From contig JAIWWG010000047.1 of assembly GCA_025435555.1 (NCBI GenBank), forward strand, positions 1-64,000: a stretch of DNA of 64,000 nt, written 5' to 3'. The translations under genes were made by a program, and so were the position numbers. Below the pieces are notes generated by a model that worked only from the letters and a program-made list of their open reading frames with translations, searched no databases and had not been told where the DNA came from. Of the stretch, positions 44,806-55,561 are shown piece after piece. The stretch comes from Chytriomyces cf. hyalinus JEL632 (Eukaryota > Chytridiomycota > Chytridiomycetes > Chytridiales > Chytriomycetaceae). The stretch's first letter is position 1. Every line of letters starts with the position of its first letter.

Positions 44806-47800
44806 CTAGGGACCGCCGTTTGGATTCAAGGGAGAGCCTTCATGAGCACCCTCCTCACCAATTCCGTGGCCCGACCCTGACGGTCGATGAACCGTTGACA
44901 CATTAACTGTTCCACCCAACTTGGACCCGGTCTGTTTGCTGCGAAGCATAGAGCCCGTGTTCCCGCCGCCTGGAACCTTTTCAATCTTTTCAATCGAACC
45001 ACGCATCTTCCTGGCGGTGGATTTGGCGCGACCGACGCTAATGTCATTGGCACTGCCACTTGCGCTTTGTTTACTCTGAGAACCCATTTTGGAGGACATT
45101 TTAGAAGCTTGCGACATGATTTTTTCTTCGTGCTTTTGGTAGTTTGCAATGACCCATCTGATGACGTGCATAATCACTGGCAAGAAGACAATCACACCAA
45201 TCTGGGCAATGATTCCGTCCGTGATTCCGTAGTGCTCCGTGTATTGCCGATACGCAATCATGACAAGGATTCCGAGACTGATTTCGCGGTTCAAGTACGC
45301 CTCCAGATGGTTGTGGTATGGCTGGAAGTAGATTCTTGTGGCACAGAGAAACGCGAGGAAGAGGATAAACACATTGATTTGTATGTTTTCTAATTTCGCC
45401 GTTTTGTTAGTCCCGCGCTACCGACTCAACGATGCAAGAATAAACTCCGAACCTTCATATTTGATCAGCAGTGTGAACAGAATCGACGTGATCCCCTTTT
45501 CAATGATCGTAACGGGAAGCATGTAATACATGTCCGGCTTGAACACAATGTACAGGCACTGGAACAGCCGCTGAATGTTTGAGATTTCCTCATCCTCGTA
45601 GGTAATGTTGCCGCTTTTGTGGAGTCTGTTGAGGACAAGCCAGAGCATTGCTGGCAGCGCAATCAGAAGGAGGATCAGGAAGATCACCGCCAAGGCCGCT
45701 CCTCCACCGTGCTCAGAACCAAAACATTCGACGGATGGAGACCGGTACAATACGTTCTTCTCCTGAACCGTGTTGCATTGGAGCCTGTTCGCCGCAATCA
45801 GTGGGAATGAATCTCCAAGGCAGTAGAAAGAGACTACTCAACAAGAGCAAACTAGAATCCACAAGTGGCATCACAACAAATGTCAAAACAACAATCATTG
45901 CGCGAAAGCAAATCAAGCTGAGCGGCTGTCCTTGCATGTAATACGGCGTCAGTCTACCCGCCGAGCTCGCGGTGATCATCCCGCTCGATTGCATGGCCCG
46001 CAAAATAAGGTAAATCAACACGATGTAAAACATGAGAAGCAGAGGCAAAAAGTATCGAAACACGAGCTTGGGTACTCCAGTAATTGGCAACGTGCAATCA
46101 GCGACCATTCCGTCCACGTTCAAACTGGCAATTGCCAAGAATGTGCTCAACCCAGGCAGCGTGAATATTCCGTTCGCTTGATGCTCAAAGATATAGTACG
46201 TCACTTGGAAGTAGAAAAAGAGAATCTCGACCGTCGGCGCTTCCTCGTATGGAAGATATAGCAACACCGCGGCACCTACGAACGCGCCAAACAGGATCAG
46301 CCAGAAGCTAGCGCCTCCTGCCGGTCCACATTTATGGCACTTGTGATTCCACATGTGTTCATCCGGCTCCGCGCATTCCGTGCAAAGGAGCCCGGCGAAT
46401 GAAGGACTACATTCTCCAGGTTCGCAGTAACCAGATGAACAGCATGTCCCCAAGATGGGGCATTTGTAAAATTCGGGGTCGCGTTCCAATGTCGTATTTG
46501 TGATGTTCGCCATCCAGTAACCGCTGCTCACTTGAACAACGGGACCGCCAGGGCAATGCAAGTGTGCCGGGCATTCCTTTAACATTTTACAGGAGTTTAC
46601 TTTTAATTGTCATGTCCGACGAAGAAAGCAGAAACAGTACCGTGCAAGCTCCTTCATTATGGTTATTCCAGTTGTATGTTCCCGATGGGCACGGAATACA
46701 AGCAAACACGCTTCCTGTAAGGTACCTTCCAAATCCGACCGAGCAATCAACTGGAGTAGTTTCTGTTTTGTTATGTTTTGTTTTGGAGACGAAACGGAAG
46801 AAAGCTGTTCTCACCGGCAGACTTTGGAGGAGTTGGGATCCAAGCGCCCCAAATGTGCTCATTGGCTCTCATCCATTCACACGCTGCTGTGGAATGATTG
46901 TAACCCTGTTCCACTGTGCTTCGAAGCATGGCATTCATCGAAGCATCCAGAACTTGGTAGGAATTTGCAAGAAGCACCAACTCGGGGAAATCGGCGAGAA
47001 ATCCTTGCGACGCCAGCTGCAGTTGTTTTTAAAAATGCGTTCCAAAAAAAGGAGGAGCAGCAAAAAAATTTCCAATGTATACCTTGTGAATGATAATTGT
47101 GGGTACATCAGTGGTGACTCGAGCATGCATACGATCTGGATTACAAAATAGTACGCATTACTTTTCACGGTAGTTAAGCAAATTTAAAGAAAAGAAAAAT
47201 AGGTCACCTTTCGTAAACGCGTGATACTGTTCATGATCCGTGGCCGGCAACAAAACCCGCGTCAGATTATTGACAGCAGTGAACGTGTTTGGCTGCCAGT
47301 TGTACAAAAACACGTTTTTGCCCTCATCCAGCGCCTTTTGCATAGTGGCCTCCCCCCCGAATCCCAGGAAGTTGATGCTCACGTTCAGATTTAAACTGTC
47401 GATGATTCGCTGAAAATTTTGGGGGCTGTAAGCGGGATCGTGCATCCAAAGCTCAATGCAATTTGATTCTGGAAGCTTGCATCTTTCGGGGGTGTACGTC
47501 TGCCCTTTCAAGTTAATGGTAAAGTTTGGGGAAGCGAATAAACTGGAACACTCACCCCATTCACACAGGACGTCGGTGCTCCGTCGCATAGTGGACCACC
47601 ATCGGCGCCCAGTACTCTTGGCCCTGTGCCAGCGGGAGGAAACAACTTGGTCGCATCCGAGTTGAGCAGAAACCGCCAAAAATCAAGGCCGTATTTGGGA
47701 TACTGTTCAACCAACGGTGTGGGAACATACAGACCGATAATTCCAGCATATCTATTTTGAAAGTGGTGTGTGTTACTTCACTCGCACATTGAAAAAAATG

Positions 47801-48496
47801 TGGGAGAGGATGCAGACCCTGTGGCTCCCAAATCGACGGCAACGCGATCGATTTGAGTCATCTGGGCGTAGTTTGCGGTGTCCTCGGGCCCTGAAATGAC
47901 TGGTGTTATTTCGCGGTATTCAAGAGTTAAAATCGGACGTACACATCTCAAGGGATAAATCCACGACATTGTCAGCAAAGTTTGGTCCGTATTTTCCAGC
48001 AGTCTGATGTACCCTGGGTTAGTGCTTTTATATACTTAGTCATCACAGACCACTGACCATCACGGGTATTTGCACACTACAGACGTTGTAAAATTTAGTC
48101 AGCCACAAGTATCAACTTCCAACAGCCTTACCGGTAGCCCATCACTTCAAGCAAATATTGAAATAGGAACGAGTTGAGATAGAACGAATCCCATGCTTGT
48201 GTTTGCACAACTACAGGCCTTTTGTTGTAAGTGTACCGAGAGCCGTCGGGGTTCGTTAAATCCTTCCACCCGTAGGTGTTGTTGAGCAGTGGGCAGGATG
48301 GAGCCGTCACAAATTCTGCGCGATATCCATACTGTTCCCAGTCCACTTTGGGATTTTCCTTTCTGAATTTAGAGTTTTGGTCCGGATCATGTGTAGAGTC
48401 CACTGCTGCGGAAGCTGAAATTGGAGCAATAAACAGCTGTAGAAGAAGGGTCAAGAATATGGCCGACTTGGAAATCCGGAGGCCGCGTGAGATCAT
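44806..48496 (-). CDS. Receptor-like protein: glycine-betaine-type binding domain, Cys-rich region, about nine membrane helices
   Basis: A signal peptide (SAIFLTLLLQLFIAPISASA) leads into a type 2 periplasmic-binding fold of the OpuAC/ProX kind: RPVVVQTQAWDSFYLNSFLF, LLEVMGYRVQIPV, GPEDTANYAQMTQ, IIGLYVPTPLVEQYPKYGLD, NFLGFGGEATMQKAL, VFLYNWQPNTF and ACEWMRANEHIWGAWIPTPP. Next come Cys-rich repeats (FACIPCPSGTYNW; GLLCTECAEPDEHMWNHKCHKC), then about nine hydrophobic helices between roughly 46320 and 45130, and a Ser/Lys/Gly-rich cytosolic tail. The gene has many introns and I give only its span; the start is the ATG at 48496 just before the signal peptide. The layout suggests a surface receptor using a bacterial-type solute-binding domain. 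The ligand is unknown; betaine or choline is a guess from the fold. Confidence 0.75.
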
Positions 48497-49019
48497 GCTG
48501 ACTTTAGAAGCGGCGCTCTTGAACAAAGGACAGGGTTCAGTGGCGGGTGTTGGGTGGAAGGGTGGAAGGGTGAGCAAACGGGAGTGGGGGCAAAAACGCG
48601 TTTTTGTGTGGATGTTGTTTGCAAATCTGTGGGTGTTTTTTTTGTTTTTACGAGATTTACGGCCTTTATTTCTTGTATCGCGATCCAATTTTTTATCACC
48701 GCTTTGTTTCTGCCGCTGGGACTTGCTGCCCCGCACGACGCGATGAGCTAGCTGCATTCGATCCCATCACGCGGGAACAGGCGTCAATAAACTGCGAGAT
48801 GGATGACTCAGTGTCAGTCACACCACGGTCACTCGACAACTCGCTGGAAGCAAGTGCCACTCAGCTATTTCTCGACAACAGGATCTGGAAAGTATTTGCC
48901 ACCAGTCACGCCTTCGGATGGATGCTTATTGTGCATGAGGCAGGAAAACATGAAACTGAATATATTTATTTGGCCATGGTGCCCACGGGATTCTGCAGAA
49001 AAGAGTATAGTACGTGTAT
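48497..49019. other. Intergenic, promoter side of the receptor gene
   Basis: 523 bp between the receptor start and the stop of the next minus-strand gene. Frames here are short and unrecognised. An upstream extension of the receptor frame is open to 48757, but it is basic and lacks signal-peptide character. Confidence 0.45.
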
Positions 49020-50516
49020 TTAGTGTGGTGCCAGTGCCAGCGCAATGGCTCCCATGCAAAGCGGGCTCTTGGTCGGCTCCACCTCGTTAAAAAGAATCTC
49101 GTCGATCAGAAAATTGCATTCTCTGGTCACATCTCTGGAGAAACCAAGAAGCTTCTTTTTGGCAGCCCATCCTGAGCTGTTGCCGACATTTCTCTGCTGC
49201 CGGCCTGTCTTGTCTCGCGCAATGATCATGAACCGGCCGAGTGTGAATTCTCCCGTGATGGAAAATGTTGGCTTCTCGCTCTTGATTCCGGCATCTTCCG
49301 AATGAATCGTGATTTTGACATTGGATTCGATTGTTGCCGTACCCAGAATTAGCTTGTTTGATTTCATGTCGGTGTCGGCAGTGACCGAGTACATGTTATC
49401 AGACAGAGGGATCTTCTTGACGTGGATAAACCCAGTTCGTTTAAACTCCTCGCGCGAATCGATAATGTGGATTTCTCTGTTGTTATGCTCAGATTAAACC
49501 GATACTGACACTGACACATCGGGAAGCTCTCACCGATCAGACTCCCATTTCGTCAGGTCCAAATCAAACAGCTTCTTTCGCGTTTGCTGTGAAAACATCT
49601 TCATTTTCCCGCCAACAATACTTGCATATAACGCAACCGACTTTTCCGCGGTGCTGTTTCGACTGTTGAACGTCCTTGTGTGCTCTTTTGTGGTGAGATT
49701 CGCGACAGTTGCCACGGGCATGTGCGGGTCTCCAAACAAGCAAGACGAGATGAGTTGTGACTGATTCAGTTCGTTCGTCACGAACGCGCTCATTTCTTGA
49801 TTGGGCCCCATTGATATTGATTGCCTCCCCCCGCCTCCTCCTCTGCTCGTTGACGATATTCTCGCGGGTTTCAGGGATTTGGCAGGAAGCCCACGCATAG
49901 AGGATACACGTTCAATCAGGGTTCCAAGCCCATCGCCAACGGTGGAAGACTTTCGGCCCCCAGGGTTCGGCGAATTGTTTACGAAAACAGATGGCCGTTG
50001 AGAGTTGGGGAGTTCGGGTAAATTCGAATTGCTGACAGTTTGGGACGCGTCATTATGGAACTCGTTCAACAGCTGGTCCATTATTTTGATAACTGCAAGT
50101 TTCGAAGGATCCGAGACTTCATTTTTGGCGAGGTTATCGAGGCATTTTAAGGCTGCCGCGGCTAACCGTTTGAGGACATCTTTGGCGCCGTGTATGTTTG
50201 ACTGCGAAAGTTCCGAAAGCAATGGAGCCATACTGATGGCATAGTCGGGGAAGAGATCTTGCAGCTGTTCAAATGCTTTTACCGCCACTTCAAGTTTCTG
50301 CTGAGGTAGTGCTAAGCTTGCTGGACTCTGCAGAAGTATTTCGTCCACTTCTTTCGCGAGGGAGCGTGTCTCAGTTGCAATCAGTGTCGCAAGTCGTGTC
50401 CAATTGCTCTGGATGCAACTTGTATCTGGAGCTGGCTTTGCAGTATTGTTGTTGAGCATCGTGACTTCTGACGAGGTAGTTGGAACATGAGGGGAGTTGT
50501 TGATTTCGACCTCCAT
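49020..50516 (-). CDS. Unrecognised protein, helical N-terminus and beta-rich C-terminus
   Basis: Two exons (50516-49534, 49476-49020) give 479 residues. The first 180 residues are mostly amphipathic helix (TRLATLIATETRSLAKEVDE, KLEVAVKAFEQLQDLFPDY). A Ser/Gly/Arg-rich linker with GGGGGRQS follows. From about residue 240 the sequence alternates short hydrophobic stretches typical of beta strands (KLILGTATIESNVKITIHSE, FTLGRFMIIARDKTG) and ends SPLCMGAIALALAPH. No signal peptide or membrane helix is visible. I do not recognise a family. It shares its upstream region with the plus-strand material from 51333. Confidence 0.7.
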
Positions 50517-51332
50517 TGTTTCAAGTTCCCAATTTGGAACTTACTTCAAGAAATGACAACAAAACCCAACCAGTCCAAATTTCCAACAGGCGAACATGGC
50601 CAATGAGCACAAATCAAATGCAGTTCACACGATGTCCTCTGCGCACACTTCACTGATTTCTACGCGGTTGTTGTCGCAAGACTGGCAAAATCGGGTCAAG
50701 CGTTCTTGTTTGTATGAAACAAAATCTGAGGAGGAGTAATCGACGCTTGTTTACGTGTGTTGACGTGATCGTTTTTGTGTTTTCAATCGTTATATTTTAT
50801 ATATTTTCCATCTTTTTCTTTTTGTTTGTTGCGGCAAGTTGGGTCAACAAACAACGGTTCCGCACGTGACCGGGGCTGGTTGGAAGCAGAGTGAGGCGAC
50901 TGAGGAACGGTTCAAGGTGTTCGCCGTGATTCATGACCAGTGGGCATCCGTACCAGAGTATACATAAACTGGTTGCCCATCCAGTGAAGCAAAATTGCTC
51001 ACACCAAACAACAGCACCAACAAACAACAACAAAGGGCGCCGCAAGTGAATTGGCTTGCTTTGAAATGAGCAAAACCAATTTGTGATTACTCACAAATTG
51101 GTGTCAACAACGTTTTTTTGGCGCATTCTGATTGGTGGACTTGTGTCATTAAAACAAAAAAAAAAAGAAGGCAAGCCAAACAAATAAAATAAAAAAAATT
51201 AAAAAAAAAGAAAAAGGAAAAATCGCGCACCACTCGTTGTCTCCTTGTTCGCAAAATGAATATTTTCACTCACAGAAAATTTGACATCAATTTTGCCTAA
51301 ACCAATCTTGTCTCACCAACCCCAACCAGCCA
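50517..51332. other. Intergenic, divergent promoter region with A/T-rich tracts
   Basis: 816 bp upstream of a minus-strand gene and of plus-strand coding-like sequence. It holds an AT-rich block (TATATTTTATATATTTTCC region near 50790-50810) and long A-runs near 51150-51215. I see no gene. Confidence 0.5.
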
Positions 51333-52172
51333 ATGCAACCAAAGAGCCGACTCTCGCCGTCTAACCCCCGGACGAACCCTCGAACGATCACTCGAACGAT
51401 CCCTCAACCGCCTCTTCACACACCCTCCACATCCCCCATCTCATCAAGTCCCAGCACACCCGCATCATATCTCCATGACACTTCTCCAGTTCATACATTC
51501 CCCCGCGCACGATCAGAGGCAGAAGGCGACTCCGCGCAGTGCATCCCAGGTTCGTACTCTGCAAGAATGGACTCAGTTTGGGTTGAATTTACAAAAAAAA
51601 ACCTTATTATCGAAGGAGTGGCTTCGGTGGGTGAAGCCAATTTTCAAACTCTTTCAAACAGCGCAAACGATTGGAATCCATGCGGTGAGTTCGGGGTTTT
51701 CTCCTCCCCTTTCGCATTCCCTTCTTCTTTTTTATCCGCATTGTCTCCATCTCGACCCGAACTCGTCTTCCGTTTCTGAGCGGTCAATGTGCCAAGGGGC
51801 AAAATTTTCTGAAATCGTGTTCAATGTTTTTTAAAAGCAGGGCACCAACAAAGCACGTCTGCGTCCCACGCATCCACTCGCACAGAGCACAGCTACACTG
51901 GGAATGCGGACGTAAGTCGATGGGATCACGAACAGGGCCAATTCAAAGGTTTGCCTTTATTTTCACCGCAGTTTGGCGACGAACGTCACTCATTAAAAAT
52001 CACTTGAATTTTTCAGAACTGGTTGAAACTTTGCTCCGACCAAGTGAAGCACCACTACTGGCTTATGGCATCAGCATTACACGTGAGTCCTACTTGCAGA
52101 TGCACACTCAACCACTCCCTCCATTGCTCACTACCGTCACGTCCATCAACAGTCACTCCCGCTGAGCCTCGA
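51333..52172 (+). other. Possible short gene or first exons, unrecognised
   Basis: A plus-strand frame from ATG 51333 is Ser/Thr/Pro/Arg-rich (SRLSPSNPRTNPRTITRT). It can be spliced through 51673 into 51840 and on to an exon near 52018-52082 encoding NWLKLCSDQVKHHYWLMASAL. Donors and acceptors are plausible but two models compete, and no family match supports either. Part of it (51930-52045) resembles the neighbouring paralogue family at the DNA level, so it may be a decayed third copy. Confidence 0.3.
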
Positions 52173-54320
52173 ATGGATCCTTCAAACAACTCTGTGCCAG
52201 ATGGTTCATCACGCTTGTGCTCCCAGGCGCCGTCAATTTCAGGTGCAGTAGTATTTAGCGCCAATCAATACTTGCCAACTAATCAATGTGGAATGAAAAG
52301 TATCCAAGCCCACCGTGACCAGCTTGGGCCTTTCTGCCACGCCCATCTTCCGGCCCGTCAATGGGATCATGAACAAGGCTGGACCCAGTGGCTCTCCACC
52401 AAGCTGCGCCGATCAAGTCCTTGCCAAACTATGTCCCATCCTGCCAGCGCCAAAGACCCCTTCAATGGCGTATGATCCATTGCACGCCACTTATACTCCA
52501 GCAGAATCTACCCTGCAACTGCCACCAGCCATTCAATTGTAAGTATGACAATCCTTTCTTGGGTGTCGTCAATTTGAAATTGCGCGTTCGCCTTTTTTTT
52601 TGGTTAAAACTTTTCTCCCGCCACCATTAGATACAGATTTGATCGTAGTCAGGAGTTACAGGCAATCCTTAGAGTCCTTGCCCACCTTTTCCGGCCAACT
52701 GAGATGGAAGAGACCAAAATGTACAAACACTTGTTTGAGGCCCTTGAAGACCAAAACGTGCGCCGGTATTATGAATTAAAAGCCCAGCAACTCCACCGGA
52801 AAGCATACCCAGAGAGTCTGACGGTGTTTGGTCGCAAGGGGGTACCACAAGCTGCGAATCAAAAGTATGCCCCATTGTTTCGAGTTGCTTCGGTCCCACG
52901 ATGCCTTCAAGACTCACTTTATTACTTGACATTCTTTAGCAGATTATATCCATCCCAGTTTCCAAGTCCCGCGTCCAAGCGAGGCGCATCTGCGCCATCG
53001 ACCCCAACACCAATTCGATCTGGATCGTCACAGCTTACTTTCTTCAGTGATGCATCTGCCAACTCCACAGATGATGAACTTGAGCGACCATCGTTACAAA
53101 CATTGACCGCAGTCGTTGTTCGATCTGGATCGTCACAGCTTACTTTCTTCAGTGATGCATCTGCCAACTCCACAGATGATGAACTTGAGCGACCATCGTT
53201 ACAAACATTGACCGCAGTCGTTGTTCAAGAACTCTACTTTAAAATTCAAGACCAAAAAAGCGTCACATACCAACAGGGACACACTCCGCCCCAGACCCCT
53301 TCTAAGCGCATGATGCGCGATCAGAAGGACAAGATTGTGGCGGATCGTGCAAACAAGAAAATCAAGCAGTATCTCACGGATCAATTTCAAGCTAGCAGCC
53401 AGCCGGATCCAGTTCCATCATCATCATCCGATACGGCGCATGTCGCGTCTTCCCCACGCTCCTTGCACATTAGCCAGCTCCCCAAACGGTCCAACTCTCT
53501 TCCCAAGACGCCAAGAAAGCCGCGCGCAAGTAGGCTGGCATATCCAGCTTCGTACTCACAAGCGCTTCCCGTAACTCGTCAATTTTCAAACCCTTTTCTT
53601 CAAAGTCCGTTATCGAGTCCAGCTCTTTCCTCGCAACTACTTCCGTCGTCAACTCGCCAGTTTTCCAGTGCTCTACTTCAAAGTCCTTCATCGAGTCCTC
53701 TTTTGGCCCCGCAAACAAGTCGCCAATGTTCAAACATGTTGCTTCAAAGTCCCTTGTCAAGTCCAGCTCTTTCTTCGCAGTCGTTTCCAGTGGCATACCA
53801 ATTTTCAAATCATTTGCTTCAACCGCCGATGGTTGCGTATAAGCTGGATGTGCAGAATACAATAATGCTGGATCCTTCATTTGGATTGCAGTATGACTTT
53901 GACAGCGCCTCGTTACCGCTGTCCATCCAGGGACCACAAGTCGATCTATTCAACAGCATGCCTGTGAATCAACAGAGTGTTGGCGATTTCCAAGCCATAC
54001 GCAACAATGACATGGCAATGTATTTCTACAATAAGGGATTTGAATACGCTCAAGCCCGTCACAACGAGTCAATTGGACCACCGAGTCAAGATGCATTTTG
54101 GTTGTGCAGTGAATCTCAAAGCAACCCGCTTTCAAGTCCCACACGGCGGTTACCGCCAGCCAACGCGCTTGATGCCAGTCTTTACAACGCTTTGCAGATG
54201 GACACGTCGGGATTGAATGGCGTTGCTGCTGGTGTTGCTTCGAAGGCTGACGGCTCGTCCAGTTCAATGACGGAAGAAAATCTTTCACAGATTATGGACA
54301 TTATTTCGTTTGATTCTTGA
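52173..54320 (+). CDS. Tandem paralogue A of an unrecognised Ser/Pro-rich family
   Basis: Four exons (52173-52242, 52301-52538, 52631-52864, 52943-54320) give 639 residues, with intron positions and phases shared with paralogue B at 55562. Conserved blocks in order are GLSATPIFRP, YTPAEStLQLPP, LYRFDRSQELQAIL, EETKMYKHLFEALE, VFGRKG, TPPQTPSKR, DRANKKIKQYLTDQFQAS, SPRSLHISQLPKRS, PKTPRKPRASRLAYPASYSQ and MYFYNKGFEYAQA. The middle holds four LLQSPLSSPALSSQ-type repeats with many SP sites. A 35-residue segment is duplicated exactly. Lys/Arg-rich stretches and SP/TP density suggest a nuclear, phosphorylated protein, which is inference. I chose ATG 52173 because its exon splices in phase. Confidence 0.72.
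53016..53225 (+). repeat. Perfect 105-bp tandem duplication, in frame
   Basis: Bases 53016-53120 are repeated without a visible change at 53121-53225, adding 35 residues (RSGSSQLTFFSDASANS and the following DDELERPSLQTLTAVVV) to paralogue A. Paralogue B has only one diverged copy of this segment. The lack of changes points to a very recent event or an assembly artefact. Confidence 0.9.
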
Positions 54321-54339
54321 TTTTGTCTTTTTTTTTTTT

Positions 54340-54370
<31 letters not shown>

Positions 54371-54383
54371 TCCTTGTCACTCA

Positions 54384-54412
54384 GATGGATGAATGGATGG
54401 ATGGATGGATGG
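54384..54412 (+). repeat. (ATGG)n microsatellite
   Basis: About seven near-perfect ATGG units, with one ATGA variant, lie just 3' of paralogue A. Confidence 0.85.
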
Positions 54413-54534
54413 ACACTTTTCTCCCTTTCAGCTTTTTTTCATGTTTTAAATGGACACTTTTCAACGTATCTCCTTTTTTTTCTTTTTTTGTAATTTCAGT
54501 GCATTTCTTCTTCTTCTTGTCAACTCGACCCAGT

Positions 54535-55200
54535 TTATAAAAAACATAGAATAAAATAAGAGACTAAAATGAGAATATAAGTTCTGACCGCAGAATCGTG
54601 ATCCACCTGTGATGTGCGTCTCTGCTTTGGAAGATCCGATGCTATGAAACCCAGCGTATACAGTAATAATTGAGTCCAGGCCACGACCCCCATGAGTTCA
54701 CCCTGTTGATTGGGCAAAAGAGTCGTCAATTGCCAAAAGTGAAGAAAAAAAAAAAAAAAAAAAAAGGAGAAGCACCACCTTGAAAGAATAAAATTTGACT
54801 GCCAACCCACTCACACAGACCGACCGACACCTTGAGCATCCAACCAACCCAGATCCACAAACAGCATCTCAGAGCCGTGATTATCTGGATGAACTTACCC
54901 ACTGATCCTGCACGCGCGACTCGCACTCCCTCTTCATCTCCTGTCTTGGGTTTCCCATCGCATGCAGTTTGTTTTCACCGCATGCAACACTCCATCGATG
55001 GCAGGTGTGACCAGACTATTCGCCATGTATGTCCTTTGGCGTACATGCTGTCACATCCAGTAAGTCTGGTGTCTTTGAGGCTTGTTGGCACCGATCGGAA
55101 TTTGTCGGGAAAAATCAATCAAAACCGTAAAATTTGATGGAATGAAGTCAGCAAACAAAGTACCGGTCATCAAAGCGACCACACCGAGCACATGCGCTTG
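54535..55200 (-). other. Possible small minus-strand membrane-protein gene, structure unresolved
   Basis: On the minus strand a donor GTAAGT near 54895 and acceptors near 54802 and 54704 would splice fragments into DQWSNFILSRGELMGVVAWT followed by a hydrophobic helix (QLLLYTLGFIASDL). Upstream, near 55190-55150, another hydrophobic run reads VLGVVALMTGTLFADF. Phases can be made to agree for the last exons only. I do not recognise the product and the start is unclear. Confidence 0.3.
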
Positions 55201-55561
55201 TTAAAAAGAACACTCGAGACATTGGACGCACTCACAAATCCAACGCCCGCGCTTTAAACCGAGTCTCAAATGTCAGCTTTATCATACTTTGTCGTCACAG
55301 CTTTTGTGCTTTGCTTTCATAGAAAATTTTTCAATGTGGTGTGAGGAGCACGGGCAAAAAACAAGGCAAACCAAGACACTGCTGCGACGCTGTCTCTCCC
55401 TGTTCGACATGTACTGTCACGCTGCGTGTGCTGAGCGTACGGTCTAGTTCCGCCGCACTTCCGCCGCTCCGTTCCCCCCCATCCAAACCCCCCCGCACAT
55501 AGGCTGCCCCTTGCACGATAAATGTTGGTGAGAATTTTACCTCTTCATTTTTGAGTCATAA

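Larger units (their letters stand above)
54321..55561. other. Intergenic with poly-T tracts and a GGAT microsatellite
   Basis: About 1.24 kb between the two paralogues. It holds long T-runs (54331-54371), an ATGG/GGAT repeat, a 21-base A-run near 54750, and C-rich sequence at 55475-55495 before paralogue B. A possible minus-strand gene is listed separately. Confidence 0.5.
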
